DNA of 35,629 nucleotides from UBA8437 sp003445035 (GTDB lineage Bacteria > Planctomycetota > Planctomycetia > Planctomycetales > Planctomycetaceae): contig CALCHI010000444.1 in assembly GCA_937901285.1 (NCBI GenBank), forward strand, positions 1-35,629, in the 5' to 3' direction. Shown in pieces: positions 9,130 through 18,109 of the stretch (position 1 is the stretch's first letter; every line of letters begins with the position of its first letter). Below the pieces are notes generated by a model, which saw only the letters and a program-made list of their open reading frames with translations, searched no databases and had not been told where the DNA came from. The position numbers and the translations under genes were made by a program.

Positions 9130-10524
9130 ATGCTCAACGTCTTCACCAACCCCCGATCACGCGACTGCGGTGGGTTTTCCCGCCGAGAAGCTCTGTCGGT
9201 CGGATCGCTCGGCCTGGCGGGACTGGGTGTCGGTTCGATGGGGCTGACGGACGTGTTGAGAGCCCGGGCCGCGGCCCCGTCAGCATTCCGCGACAAGTCC
9301 ATCGTGTTGCTGTTCCTGACGGGAGGACCGAGCCAGGTCGAGACATTCGACCCGAAGATGACGGCACCCGCGGAAGTCCGCAGCGTCAATGGTGAACTGA
9401 CCACCAGCCTGCCCGGGGTGACCTTCGGCGGCACGTTCCCTCGACTGGCACCATGGGCCGACCGAATGGCCATCGTCCGGTCGTTCACTCACGGCAATGC
9501 GAACCACACCGGCGGTGCGCAGGATGTGATGCGAGGCGGTGCCGGTAACCAGATCGGGATGGGCTCGATCGTCACCCGGTTGCGGGGCACCAACCATCCC
9601 CGCACCGGCATGCCCACCCAGGTCTATCTCAGCCACCAGGAACCGGATCCCCAGTTCAACAAGGAACGGTTGAGACTGCTGGAGGCGGCCACGGCCGGCG
9701 AATTGGGATCCGCCTTCTCACCGTTCGATCCGCTCGGTGACGGCCCGGTCAACCAGAACCTGACACTGAACCTGACACGTCGTCGGCTCTCCGACCGCCG
9801 TTCGCTGCGACAATCGCTCGACCGGCTGGCCCGCAATGTCGACACCAGCGGCATGATGGAGGGCCTGGACCGATTCGAGCAGCAGGCGTTCAACCTGTTG
9901 CTGGGCAAGGGTCGCCGCGCGTTTGATCTTTCCGACGAGGATCCGGCGCTGGTGCGTCGTTACGACACCAGTCGTTTCAACACGGCACTCCGCGTCAAGA
10001 CCCGACACTCGACACTCGGACACCAGCTGTTGCTGGCCCGCCGGTTGTGCGAAGCCGGCTGCGGTTTCATCACCGTACACAATCCCGGCTGGGACATGCA
10101 CGGCGGCAACACCCAGTTCAACATGCCGTTCGGCATGGAACGACTCGGCCGCCCGGTCGACCAGGCCGTCAGCGTGTTTCTCGAGGACCTCCAGCAACGC
10201 GGTCTCTCGGAAAAGGTCCTGTTGATCATCACCGGTGAATTCGGCCGGACACCGAAGGTGAAAGCCGATGGCGGACGAGATCACTGGCCGAAGCTGAGCA
10301 CGCTGGCGTTCTCCGGCGGCGGGCTTCCGATGGGGCAGGTGATCGGCCGATCCAGCCGCGACGCCGGCGAACCCGCGTCCCGGCCCGTGACACCCGAGAA
10401 TCTGTTCGCCACCATCCTGGCGACGATGTTCGATATCGGCGTGCTGAGAGTGCTGCCCGAGGTGCCTCGTGACGTGGCCCGGCTGATCGAACGGGCCCAC
10501 CCGATCCCCGAACTGGTCGGCTGA
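9130..10524 (+). CDS. DUF1501 protein, Tat-type exported (copy 1)
   Basis: A 464-residue DUF1501 protein, related in fold to alkaline phosphatases and sulfatases. The N-terminus carries a twin-arginine-type signal: SRREAL followed by a Gly/Leu-rich helix (VGSLGLAGLGVGSMGL). Family landmarks are GGPSQVETFDPK near residue 70, HNPGWDMHGG in the middle, and the C-terminal EFGRTPKV...GGRDHWP pair. Their Asp, His and Glu residues probably bind metal. Enzymatic activity for DUF1501 is not established. ATG 9130 is chosen over TTG 9094 because it places the Tat motif at the usual distance. Unlike most planctomycete copies, no DUF1549/DUF1553 partner lies directly upstream in the same direction. An SDR gene follows 85 bases later. 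Confidence 0.88.
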   Translation: MLNVFTNPRSRDCGGFSRREALSVGSLGLAGLGVGSMGLTDVLRARAAAPSAFRDKSIVLLFLTGGPSQVETFDPKMTAPAEVRSVNGELTTSLPGVTFGGTFPRLAPWADRMAIVRSFTHGNANHTGGAQDVMRGGAGNQIGMGSIVTRLRGTNHPRTGMPTQVYLSHQEPDPQFNKERLRLLEAATAGELGSAFSPFDPLGDGPVNQNLTLNLTRRRLSDRRSLRQSLDRLARNVDTSGMMEGLDRFEQQAFNLLLGKGRRAFDLSDEDPALVRRYDTSRFNTALRVKTRHSTLGHQLLLARRLCEAGCGFITVHNPGWDMHGGNTQFNMPFGMERLGRPVDQAVSVFLEDLQQRGLSEKVLLIITGEFGRTPKVKADGGRDHWPKLSTLAFSGGGLPMGQVIGRSSRDAGEPASRPVTPENLFATILATMFDIGVLRVLPEVPRDVARLIERAHPIPELVG

Positions 10525-10550
10525 GACACGGCCCGTTGGGACCGTGGCGA

Positions 10551-10580
10551 TTGCCCGGTCGCATTCTCCCTCGCTATGCT
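10551..10580 (+). promoter_or_regulatory. Candidate promoter of the SDR gene
   Basis: TTGCCC (10551-10556), an 18-base spacer and TATGCT (10575-10580) resemble -35 and -10 boxes. A start near 10587 would give a leader of about 23 bases containing the strong ribosome-binding site. Confidence 0.4.
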
Positions 10581-10596
10581 GCCGTTTCAGCTGGTT

Positions 10597-10603
10597 AAGG
10601 AGG
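10597..10603 (+). promoter_or_regulatory. Strong Shine-Dalgarno site
   Basis: AAGGAGG lies 6 bases before ATG 10610 and fixes that codon as the SDR start in a frame that is open upstream to 10544. It is one of the best ribosome-binding sites in this window. Confidence 0.8.
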
Positions 10604-10609
10604 AATGCA

Positions 10610-11398
10610 ATGGGAATCCTGGAACGATTCAAGCTCGACGGACGTGTTGCCCTGGTGACGGCCGGATCGGGTCCGCAGTTCGGCAGCAGCCTGACCGAGG
10701 GACTGGCCGAGGCGGGCGCAACGGTGATCTCGGCGTCACGGTCACTGGAGAGAAACGAGGAGTTCGCAGCAGGGCTTCGCGAACGGGGCCTCGACGTGCA
10801 CGCCGCCCAGGTCGACATCACCGATGTCGATTCGATCCACGCGCTGCGTGACAGCCTGTTGGCCAACCACGGTCGGCTCGACATCCTGGTCAACAGCGCC
10901 CTGGCCCGCGACGGCCACGCGGGTGCCTTCGACGAACAGACCCCCGAGATGATCGGGCGGTCTGCCGCCGGGGACTTCACCGGGTTGTTCACGATCTGCC
11001 AGGCGTTTCTGCCGACAATGGTCGAGCAGGGTCGCGGGTCGATCATCAACATCTCGAGCATCTACGGCGTGGTCGGCAACGATCCGACCATCTACCTGGA
11101 CACCGATATGAAGCAGCCTGCCACCTACACATTCGTGAAGGCCGGCATGATCAACTTCACCCGCTACCTGGCCAACTACTACGGCAAACAGGGCGTCCGG
11201 TCCAACTGCATCAGCCCCGGGGGCTATTTCGACAACCAGCCCGATGCGTTCGTCGACGAGTACAACAAGCGGGTGCCGGTCGGTCGGATGCTGGACAACG
11301 AGGACATCAAGGGAGCGGTGGTGTACCTGGCATCGGATGCGTCCGAGTACGTCAACGGCCACAACCTGCTGGTCGACGGCGGATGGACAGCGGTGTAG
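10610..11398 (+). CDS. Short-chain dehydrogenase/reductase
   Basis: A 262-residue SDR with a Rossmann fold and the classical active site: Ser149/150 in INISSIYG and the pair Tyr173/Lys177 in YTFVK. The C-terminal region (YLASDASEYVNGHNLLVDGGW) is typical of the family. Two normally conserved motifs are altered. The cofactor loop reads TAGSGPQFG, one residue longer than the usual TGxxxGxG, and the NNAG motif reads NSAL. This suggests a divergent subfamily rather than loss of function, because the catalytic residues are intact. The start ATG 10610 is set by AAGGAGG. It is convergent with the DUF1549/DUF1553 gene, with only 12 bases between stops. The substrate is unknown. Confidence 0.87.
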   Translation: MGILERFKLDGRVALVTAGSGPQFGSSLTEGLAEAGATVISASRSLERNEEFAAGLRERGLDVHAAQVDITDVDSIHALRDSLLANHGRLDILVNSALARDGHAGAFDEQTPEMIGRSAAGDFTGLFTICQAFLPTMVEQGRGSIINISSIYGVVGNDPTIYLDTDMKQPATYTFVKAGMINFTRYLANYYGKQGVRSNCISPGGYFDNQPDAFVDEYNKRVPVGRMLDNEDIKGAVVYLASDASEYVNGHNLLVDGGWTAV

Positions 11399-11410
11399 GC
11401 CGACTCAAGT

Positions 11411-13621
11411 TCACTCGACGTAGAGAAACTCGTCGAGGTTGAACAACACCAGGCAGTAATCGGACAGAGTCTCGGCGAACGACCCGTCGCCGGTCTCCAG
11501 GAACGCCCGTCCCAGAGACAGCTCGTCGGGGTTCGGCGGCCGTCCCAGCGCCAGCCGGTAGGCCCGCTGGACGACCGCCACCGGAGCACGACCCGCCTCG
11601 GTCTCGAGTCTCGAGGCAAACGCCCGAGCCTGGCGATCCAGTTCCGGACTGTTCAACAACGTCAAAGCCTGGCCGGCGTGAGAACTCTGGTTGCGGCGAC
11701 CGCAGCTGACCATCGTCCCGGGCGCGTCAAAATTTGTCAGCAGCGGTGGCCGGTTGTTCCGCTTGACGAACAGGAAAATCGCCCGGCGGTTGTGCTGCCA
11801 GAGATCGGGATGAGCCTGCCAGCTGCCCTTGTACTGCAGCGCGGCGATTTCTGGCGGCAGCGGCAGCCGGACTCCCGGACCCCCCGCCTGTCGATTGAGC
11901 TGCCCACTGACGGCCAGCAGGCTGTCCCTGAGCGGCTCGGCCTCCAGGCGGCGGCGGCGGAACCGCCACAACAGCTGGTTCCCCGGATCGGCCGCCACGG
12001 CCAGCCGGTTGGACACGGTACCCGATTGTCGGTACGTCTCCGAAAGCAGCATCAGACGGTGCAACGGCTTGATCCGCCCGCCGTTGGCCAGCAGTTCGGC
12101 GGCAAGCCAGTCGAGCAGTTCCGGATGAGAGGCGGCGGCACCCATCACTCCAAAATCGTTCGGCGTGGCGACGATGCCCTGTCCGAAGTGATGCTGCCAC
12201 AGCCGGTTGACGAAGACTCGCGCAGTGAGAGGATTGGATTCGGAGGCCAACCACCCGGCCAGCTCGGCTCGCCGCCCTGTCGAATGCCCACCCTCGGAAT
12301 CGCCGACCTCGTCGATCGAGGGGCGGACCCTTCTCCGGAACGAACCCGGCCGAACCGGACGACCACGCTGAACCATCACCGCCGGAAAACTCGGAAACAC
12401 CTCCTCGCCGGGGTCGTGAGGTTCTCCACGGACCAGGCGGTGAGTCGAGGGCACGTCACGACCCCGGTCGGCGATCGCCATCACCGAAGCCACTGCCGCG
12501 GGTTCGGACGACAGCACGCCCTGCAACTCGGCCTGAACCGCCACGTACTGCTCCCGCTTCGCTTCCGGCAACGCTTCGCGGATGTCGGCCTCAACGAGCA
12601 CCAGCATCCTCTCGGCGGCGATCGCCAGCCGAGACTGGTCCGGCGTCCTCGCCGACGCATCGACGGCCAGGGCCTCGAGCGTCTCCTTGCCGAATCGACC
12701 ACGACGTTCGGCCAACAGGCGTTTCCTGACCGGGGCTTCAACTTCCTCGAGCCGTTTCCGTATCGCATCCCGTTTTTTGGTCCACGCCTTCCGGGCCTTC
12801 TCGCGGGAGGCACGAATCCCGGCGGGCACCAGTGGCAGGTCCACCGCCTGGCTGGCGGCGAAGAAGGCCTGCAGCCGGTAATAGTCCGCCTGGGGCAGGG
12901 GATCAAACTTGTGGTCGTGACACCGGGCACAGCCAAACGTGACTCCAAGAAATGCCGAGCCAACCATATCCACAATCTCGGTCAGCCGCTCCTGGCGATT
13001 CTTCGCCTTGTCCTGGGTTCCGGCGTTCAGTCGCAAGGGGCCAAGCCGGTGCAATCCCAGGGCCGCCAGCGCCTGGCGGTTCTCCGGAAACAACTCGTCC
13101 GCAGCGATCTGCTCGTGGATGAACCGGGAAAACGGCTTGTCACCATTCAACGCCTCGATCACCCAGTCGCGATACCGCCAGGCATGCGGCCTGGGATCGT
13201 CGTACTCGAATCCGTCACTGTCGGCGTAACGGACAACATCCAGCCAGTGCTGGGCCCAACGGTGGCCATAGTCCGGAGACGCGAGCAGGCGGTCCACCAG
13301 CCGTGCCCACGCGTCGGGGCGAGTGTCGGAAAGGAACTGGTCGATCTCGACGGGGGTCGGTGGAAGCCCGAGAAGGTCCAGGTGGAGCCGCCGGAGCAGC
13401 GTCCGCCGTGAAGCGGGTGGCGAGAGTGTGAGATCCACCTTTTCGAGCGATTTCAAGATGAACGCATCGACGGGGTTCGCCATCCGCACCACGTCGCGTG
13501 GCCGGGGAATCGCGGGACGTTCAACAGGCTGAAACGCCCACACCCGATCTTCGTCCTGGGCGCGAACGGCGACCGGGATGAAAACCGGCAGCAGCAGGGT
13601 GGCCAGCAGGAATCGGTGCAT
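11411..13621 (-). CDS. DUF1549/DUF1553 secreted protein with CxxCH motif
   Basis: A 736-residue exported protein. It has a signal peptide (MHRFLLATLLLPVFIPVAVRA), an N-terminal DUF1549 (PSCyt2-type) domain and a C-terminal DUF1553 (PSD1) domain. DUF1549 has SRRTLLRRLHLDLLGLPPTP, the WAQHWLDVVRYADSDGFE region and a CARCHDHKFDP motif. CxxCH is the covalent haem c attachment pattern, though haem binding in this family is unproven. DUF1553 has NPLTARVFVNRLWQHHFGQGIV and YRQSG. No extra haem domain (PSCyt1) or LamG insert is seen, so this is a shorter version of the family. The start at 13621 is supported by AAGGA (complement of 13628-13632) 6 bases upstream. It is transcribed away from DUF1501 copy 2, sharing a 114-base region, whereas these two families usually occur in one operon. 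Function is unknown. Confidence 0.88.
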   Translation of the reverse strand: MHRFLLATLLLPVFIPVAVRAQDEDRVWAFQPVERPAIPRPRDVVRMANPVDAFILKSLEKVDLTLSPPASRRTLLRRLHLDLLGLPPTPVEIDQFLSDTRPDAWARLVDRLLASPDYGHRWAQHWLDVVRYADSDGFEYDDPRPHAWRYRDWVIEALNGDKPFSRFIHEQIAADELFPENRQALAALGLHRLGPLRLNAGTQDKAKNRQERLTEIVDMVGSAFLGVTFGCARCHDHKFDPLPQADYYRLQAFFAASQAVDLPLVPAGIRASREKARKAWTKKRDAIRKRLEEVEAPVRKRLLAERRGRFGKETLEALAVDASARTPDQSRLAIAAERMLVLVEADIREALPEAKREQYVAVQAELQGVLSSEPAAVASVMAIADRGRDVPSTHRLVRGEPHDPGEEVFPSFPAVMVQRGRPVRPGSFRRRVRPSIDEVGDSEGGHSTGRRAELAGWLASESNPLTARVFVNRLWQHHFGQGIVATPNDFGVMGAAASHPELLDWLAAELLANGGRIKPLHRLMLLSETYRQSGTVSNRLAVAADPGNQLLWRFRRRRLEAEPLRDSLLAVSGQLNRQAGGPGVRLPLPPEIAALQYKGSWQAHPDLWQHNRRAIFLFVKRNNRPPLLTNFDAPGTMVSCGRRNQSSHAGQALTLLNSPELDRQARAFASRLETEAGRAPVAVVQRAYRLALGRPPNPDELSLGRAFLETGDGSFAETLSDYCLVLFNLDEFLYVE

Positions 13622-13735
13622 CTGAGGTCCTTGAGAGGATTCTCCATCTTCGGAATCAACTGCGGTGGTGGTCAAGGCGGACATGGGTGTTGAACGCCTT
13701 CCGACCGACCGTTTGCTCGGGTAGGCTATAACCCG

Positions 13736-15193
13736 ATGAACCACTCGTCCCTCACAAGCTGCTGCCGGGGATTGCGGCCAGCGTTGAACCGTCGAGACTT
13801 TCTCGAACACGGAGGTCTCGGGTTGGGTTCAATCGCGCTGGCGTCGCTGCTGGCGCGTGACGGTCTGGCCGATGGCGTCGGGTCGTCGGTCCCGGCAAAC
13901 CCGCTGGCGGCCAAGCTGGCCGACGTCGCCCCTCCGGCCAAGTCGGTGATCTTCCTGTTCATGGCCGGCGGCCCGAGCCAGGTTGAAACCTTCGACCCCA
14001 AGCCCGAACTCAACCGCCTGCACGGACAACCGGTGCCGGCGAGCCTCGGCAAGGTCACCACGCAGCAGGCCAGCGAGAAATCACTGCTGCTGGGCGTCAA
14101 GCGGCAATTCCGACCGTGCGGCGAGAGCGGGCTGGTGATGTCGGACCTGTTTCCCCACCTGGCCACCTGTGCCGACGATCTCTCGGTTGTTCGCTCGATG
14201 CATGCCGAGAGCATTGTGCACTCCGCAGCGCTCTACCAGATGAACACGGGCCGTACCCTGATGGGTCATCCGACGATCGGTGCGTGGCTGACCTACGGGC
14301 TGGGCAGCGAGAGCGATGACCTGCCGTCCTACATCGTGATGCTGGATCCCGACGGCACGCTGGTCGGTGGCCCGCCCTGCTGGGGAGCGGGATATTTTCC
14401 GCCGATCTACCAGGGCACGCTGTTCCGACCCGAGGCCCCGCCGATCCTCAACCTCCGCCCCTCCGGCGGACGCACCATCGCACGCCAGCGACGCAACCTC
14501 GATCTGATCCGCCAGCTCAACGGACTCAACCGCCGACCCGACGACCCCGTTCTCGAAACCCGGGCGGCGACCTACGAACTCGCCTTCCGCATGCAGAAGC
14601 ATGCTCCCGAGGCGGTCGACATCTCCCGCGAGACGGCAGAGACACAGAGGCTCTACGGAGTCGATCGGGCCGAAACCTCCGAATTCGGACGCCGCTGCCT
14701 GTTGTCTCGACGACTGGTCGAACGAGGGGTCCGCTTTGTCCAGCTGTACTCGGGAGGCGGACCTGGAAACATGACCTGGGATGGACACGGTGATATCGAA
14801 GAAAACCACCTCCGAATGGCCGGCCAGGTCGACCAGCCGATTGCCGGACTGCTCAAGGACCTCAAGCGACGTGGTCTGCTCGAGAGCACCCTGGTGATCT
14901 GGGCCGGCGAATTCGGGCGAACGCCGATGTCGCAGGGGAGTTCCGGACGAGACCACAGCCCGTTCGGATTCTCTATCTGGATGGCCGGTGCCGGGCTGAA
15001 GGGCGGTCGCATGATCGGGGCGACTGACGACATCGGGCTGCGGGCCGTCGAGACGCCCTACCACGTCCGTGATCTCCACGCCACGATTCTCGACCGCGTC
15101 GGACTCGACCAGGACGCCCTGACCTTCCTGCACAACGGTCGCGAGGAACGATTGACCGACATCGGCGGTCAAGTGATTTCCGAGCTGCTGTAA
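13736..15193 (+). CDS. DUF1501 protein, Tat-type exported (copy 2)
   Basis: A 485-residue DUF1501 protein. The Tat-like motif NRRDFLEHGGLGLGSIAL starts near residue 19. Family landmarks are GGPSQVETFDPKPE, then WDGHGDIEENH, then EFGRTPMS with GRDHSPFGFS, the probable metal-site residues of the alkaline-phosphatase-like fold. The last motif has Ser-Pro-Phe after GRDH where copies 1 and 4 have Trp-Pro and copy 3 has Trp-Thr. It also has a typical end, YHVRDLHATILDRVGLDQDALTF. It is divergent from the DUF1549/DUF1553 gene and probably its functional partner. ATG 13736 is the first codon of the frame and suits the signal; no clear ribosome-binding site precedes it. Confidence 0.9.
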   Translation: MNHSSLTSCCRGLRPALNRRDFLEHGGLGLGSIALASLLARDGLADGVGSSVPANPLAAKLADVAPPAKSVIFLFMAGGPSQVETFDPKPELNRLHGQPVPASLGKVTTQQASEKSLLLGVKRQFRPCGESGLVMSDLFPHLATCADDLSVVRSMHAESIVHSAALYQMNTGRTLMGHPTIGAWLTYGLGSESDDLPSYIVMLDPDGTLVGGPPCWGAGYFPPIYQGTLFRPEAPPILNLRPSGGRTIARQRRNLDLIRQLNGLNRRPDDPVLETRAATYELAFRMQKHAPEAVDISRETAETQRLYGVDRAETSEFGRRCLLSRRLVERGVRFVQLYSGGGPGNMTWDGHGDIEENHLRMAGQVDQPIAGLLKDLKRRGLLESTLVIWAGEFGRTPMSQGSSGRDHSPFGFSIWMAGAGLKGGRMIGATDDIGLRAVETPYHVRDLHATILDRVGLDQDALTFLHNGREERLTDIGGQVISELL

Positions 15194-15227
15194 CCGGCCC
15201 CCCACGTCATTCCAGCGCAAGACGACC

Positions 15228-15247
15228 GAGGGCACCTGGTGTCCCTC
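15228..15247 (+). terminator. Hairpin between DUF1501 copy 2 and the sulfatase gene
   Basis: GAGGGCACC pairs with GGTGTCCCTC apart from one bulged T, forming a compact hairpin 35 bases after the DUF1501 stop and 44 bases before the sulfatase ATG. No T-tract follows, so its role as a terminator is only possible. Confidence 0.3.
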
Positions 15248-15291
15248 TCGCACAACCGCAACCTCCAGTCACAGCAACCGGAGAAACCCCG

Positions 15292-18051
15292 ATGATTCGC
15301 CATACCATCGCCGTTGTGCTCGTTCTGGTCAGTTCGGCCATGGCGGCCGAGCGGCCCAACGTGGTGGTCGTGCTATGCGACGACCTGGGTTACGGCGACC
15401 TGGCCTGTTACGGCAGTTCCACCGTGCAGACACCGCACATAGACCACTTCGCCGGGACCGGGCTCCGCCTGACCAACTGTTACGCCGCCTCGGCCAACTG
15501 CAGCCCCGCCCGTGCCGGGTTGCTGACCGGCCGCACGCCCTACCGCGCCGGGATCCACAACTGGATCCCCATGCTCTCGCCCATGCATCTCCGCCGTGGC
15601 GAAATCACCCTCTCGGGACTCCTCCACCAGGCCGGATACACCACCTGCCACGTCGGCAAGTGGCATCTCAACGGCCGTTTCAATCTTCCCGAACAGCCCC
15701 AGCCCTCTGACCACGGCTTCGACCACTGGTTCAGCACCCAGAACAATGCCCTGCCCAGCCACCGTGACCCCGACAACTTCGTCCGCAACGGCAAGGCCGT
15801 GGGGCCTCTGGAGGGTTACTCGAGCCAACTGGTCGTCGACGAAGCCCTGGGCTGGCTGCAGTCGCTTCGCGACAAGACCAAGCCGTTCTTCCTGTTTGTC
15901 TGTTTTCATGAACCCCACGAACCGATCGCTTCGGCCGAGATCTTCGAGCGACGGTACCCCGACCTGGACGATCCGGCCCAGGTCCGGCACCACGCCAATA
16001 TCACCCAGATGGATCACGCCTTTGGGCGGCTGTTGGCGGGAATCGACCGACAAAAGCTGACCGACGACACGCTGGTGCTGTTCACCAGCGACAACGGACC
16101 GGCCATCACCCGATATCATCCTCACGGATCCAGTGGCCCACTTCGCGCCAAGAAAGGCCATCTCTACGAGGGTGGCATCCGCGTGCCGGGAATCGTGCGT
16201 TGGCCCGGGCACACCAGGCCGGGCACGACCAGCGACGCACCCGTCAGCGGCGTCGATGTGCTGCCAACGATCTGCGAGGCGACCGCCACGCCGCTGCCGG
16301 CTGACCGTCACTTTGACGGCAGCAGCATCGTTTCACTATTTGATGGCAAGACCATCCAACGGCACCAGCCGCTGTTCTGGCAGTTCCACGTTGCCAGTAG
16401 CCGACCCAAGGTCGCGCTCCGCGACGGCGACTGGAAACTACTGGCCCATCTCGGTGATCCGCAGATCAAGCCCTTCGGCGACATCCGCGCCAAGGACCAG
16501 CAGGCAATCAAGACCCAGAAGATCACCCGGCTGGAACTGTACAACCTGGCCGAGGACGTGGGAGAAACCCGTGACCAGGCGACGGCCCACCCGGACAGGG
16601 TCAAGCGGATGGGCACCGTGCTCGAGGGCCTGTTCAGGCAGGTGCAGGAGGAAACCCCGACATGGACGGCCTGGACCTGGCCGCGACACGAAGGAAAACG
16701 GATCGCCTGGGCCGGGAAGTTGCGAGGTTACGGCTGGCGAACCAACGGCACCGGCAGCCATCCCGGCGCCGACGCACCGACTCACTGGAGCCCCAAGGAA
16801 AACATTGCCTGGGCCACTCCGCTGCCCACCCGCAGCAACAGCCTGCCGGTGTTCACGCGGCGGTCGGTCTTCACGTGTGTCGAACCGTTCGGGCTGGCCA
16901 AGCTCGACCTCGCCGACGGCAAGGTGCTGTGGCAGCGGACCAGCAGCTACACCGACGTCACCTCGCCGGGCGACTGGGCCACGATCCTCGAGGAGGTCAA
17001 ACAGCTCAAAACGATCACCGACGAGCAAACCTCGCTGAGAAAACAGCGGGAGAAGCTCGAGGACCAGCTCGACAAGGCCAAGGACAAGGACGCCCTGCTG
17101 GCGAAAATCGAAAAGATCGAGGCCCGCGAGGAATCCCTGCAGGAGAAAGCCGACGGGATGCCCCGGGCCGCTCGCTACACGCTGCCGATCACCCAGCGAC
17201 AGTACAACGGCTACACGACCGCGACGCCGATCACCGACGGTCGCCTGGTCTGGACCGTCTTTGGCAACCGGGTGGCGACCTGCTTCGACATGGAAGGCAA
17301 GCGGAAGTGGTCCCGGGTGCTGCCGGACAACCCCCAGATGATGTGGGGCCATTCGGCCAGCCCGCTGCTGGTGGCCGGTCGACTGATCGTGCCGATCGAG
17401 GACATCGTCGCGCTGGATCCGGAAACCGGCAAGGAACTGTGGCGAACCAGTTATGGCCAGACGTGGGGTTCACCGGTCCGTGCCGAGATCGACGGCAAAC
17501 CGCTGATCCTGATGGCCAACGGTCGTATGGTGCGACCCCGTGACGGCAAGGTGATTGGACGGCTCTCACCCCTGGAACGATCTTCGCCGGTCGTCGTCGG
17601 TTCCACGGCGTTCTACATCGGCCAGCGGGCCGAGGCCTTTCCGTTGCCAGAACGGCTTGACCCGAAGGCCAAGAAGCGGTTGCGGCCCAAGGCGTTGTGG
17701 GAGTCGAGCCCTCCGGGAGGCGGGTTCAGCTCATCGCCGGTCGTCCACGATGGCCTGATCTACTGCGTGGCCACCCGGGGCATTCTCAGCGTGCTCGACA
17801 CCAAGACGGGCAAAACCGTCTACACCCGACGCCTGAATCTCGGCAACGGCCCGGTCTGGCCCAGCCTGCTGCACGCCGGGGACCATGTCTACGTGAGCAA
17901 CCGCGACGGGAACACGGTGGTCTTCAAGACCGGCCGCAAGTACCAGGAGGTCGCTCGCAACCACCTCGAAGAATTCATCTCGACCCCGGTCGTCCATCGC
18001 AACCGGATCTATATCCGGACCTACGGTCACCTCTACGCCATCGGAGAGTGA
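15292..18051 (+). CDS. Secreted sulfatase fused to PQQ-type beta-propeller
   Basis: A 919-residue two-part protein. A signal peptide (MIRHTIAVVLVLVSSAMA) leads into a complete type I sulfatase. It has metal Asp30/Asp31 in LCDDLGYGD and Cys70 in NCSPARAGLLTGR (the C-x-P-x-R site converted to formylglycine). It also has HVGKWHLNGR and the D267-N268-G metal motif. From about residue 475 the sequence becomes a PQQ/YncE-like propeller: WSPKENIAWATPLP, then GKVLW, GKRKW, GKELW, KALWE and GKTVY strands. A charged helix of about 55 residues (565-621) interrupts the propeller. The frame runs uninterrupted through the junction, and the second half has no signal peptide of its own. The sulfatase half probably desulfates polysaccharide outside the cytoplasm; the propeller role is unknown. 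A missing stop from sequence error cannot be excluded. Confidence 0.88.
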   Translation: MIRHTIAVVLVLVSSAMAAERPNVVVVLCDDLGYGDLACYGSSTVQTPHIDHFAGTGLRLTNCYAASANCSPARAGLLTGRTPYRAGIHNWIPMLSPMHLRRGEITLSGLLHQAGYTTCHVGKWHLNGRFNLPEQPQPSDHGFDHWFSTQNNALPSHRDPDNFVRNGKAVGPLEGYSSQLVVDEALGWLQSLRDKTKPFFLFVCFHEPHEPIASAEIFERRYPDLDDPAQVRHHANITQMDHAFGRLLAGIDRQKLTDDTLVLFTSDNGPAITRYHPHGSSGPLRAKKGHLYEGGIRVPGIVRWPGHTRPGTTSDAPVSGVDVLPTICEATATPLPADRHFDGSSIVSLFDGKTIQRHQPLFWQFHVASSRPKVALRDGDWKLLAHLGDPQIKPFGDIRAKDQQAIKTQKITRLELYNLAEDVGETRDQATAHPDRVKRMGTVLEGLFRQVQEETPTWTAWTWPRHEGKRIAWAGKLRGYGWRTNGTGSHPGADAPTHWSPKENIAWATPLPTRSNSLPVFTRRSVFTCVEPFGLAKLDLADGKVLWQRTSSYTDVTSPGDWATILEEVKQLKTITDEQTSLRKQREKLEDQLDKAKDKDALLAKIEKIEAREESLQEKADGMPRAARYTLPITQRQYNGYTTATPITDGRLVWTVFGNRVATCFDMEGKRKWSRVLPDNPQMMWGHSASPLLVAGRLIVPIEDIVALDPETGKELWRTSYGQTWGSPVRAEIDGKPLILMANGRMVRPRDGKVIGRLSPLERSSPVVVGSTAFYIGQRAEAFPLPERLDPKAKKRLRPKALWESSPPGGGFSSSPVVHDGLIYCVATRGILSVLDTKTGKTVYTRRLNLGNGPVWPSLLHAGDHVYVSNRDGNTVVFKTGRKYQEVARNHLEEFISTPVVHRNRIYIRTYGHLYAIGE

Positions 18052-18109
18052 GACGGGGGCCACCTGGTATTCGCCGCCCGGCTCGTGACGGGGGGAGCGA
18101 CGAACCGGA

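Noticed and set aside
11678..13411. A 577-codon plus-strand frame opposite the DUF1549/DUF1553 gene
   Set aside because: The minus-strand frame has a signal peptide, a ribosome-binding site and clear family motifs; the plus frame has none.
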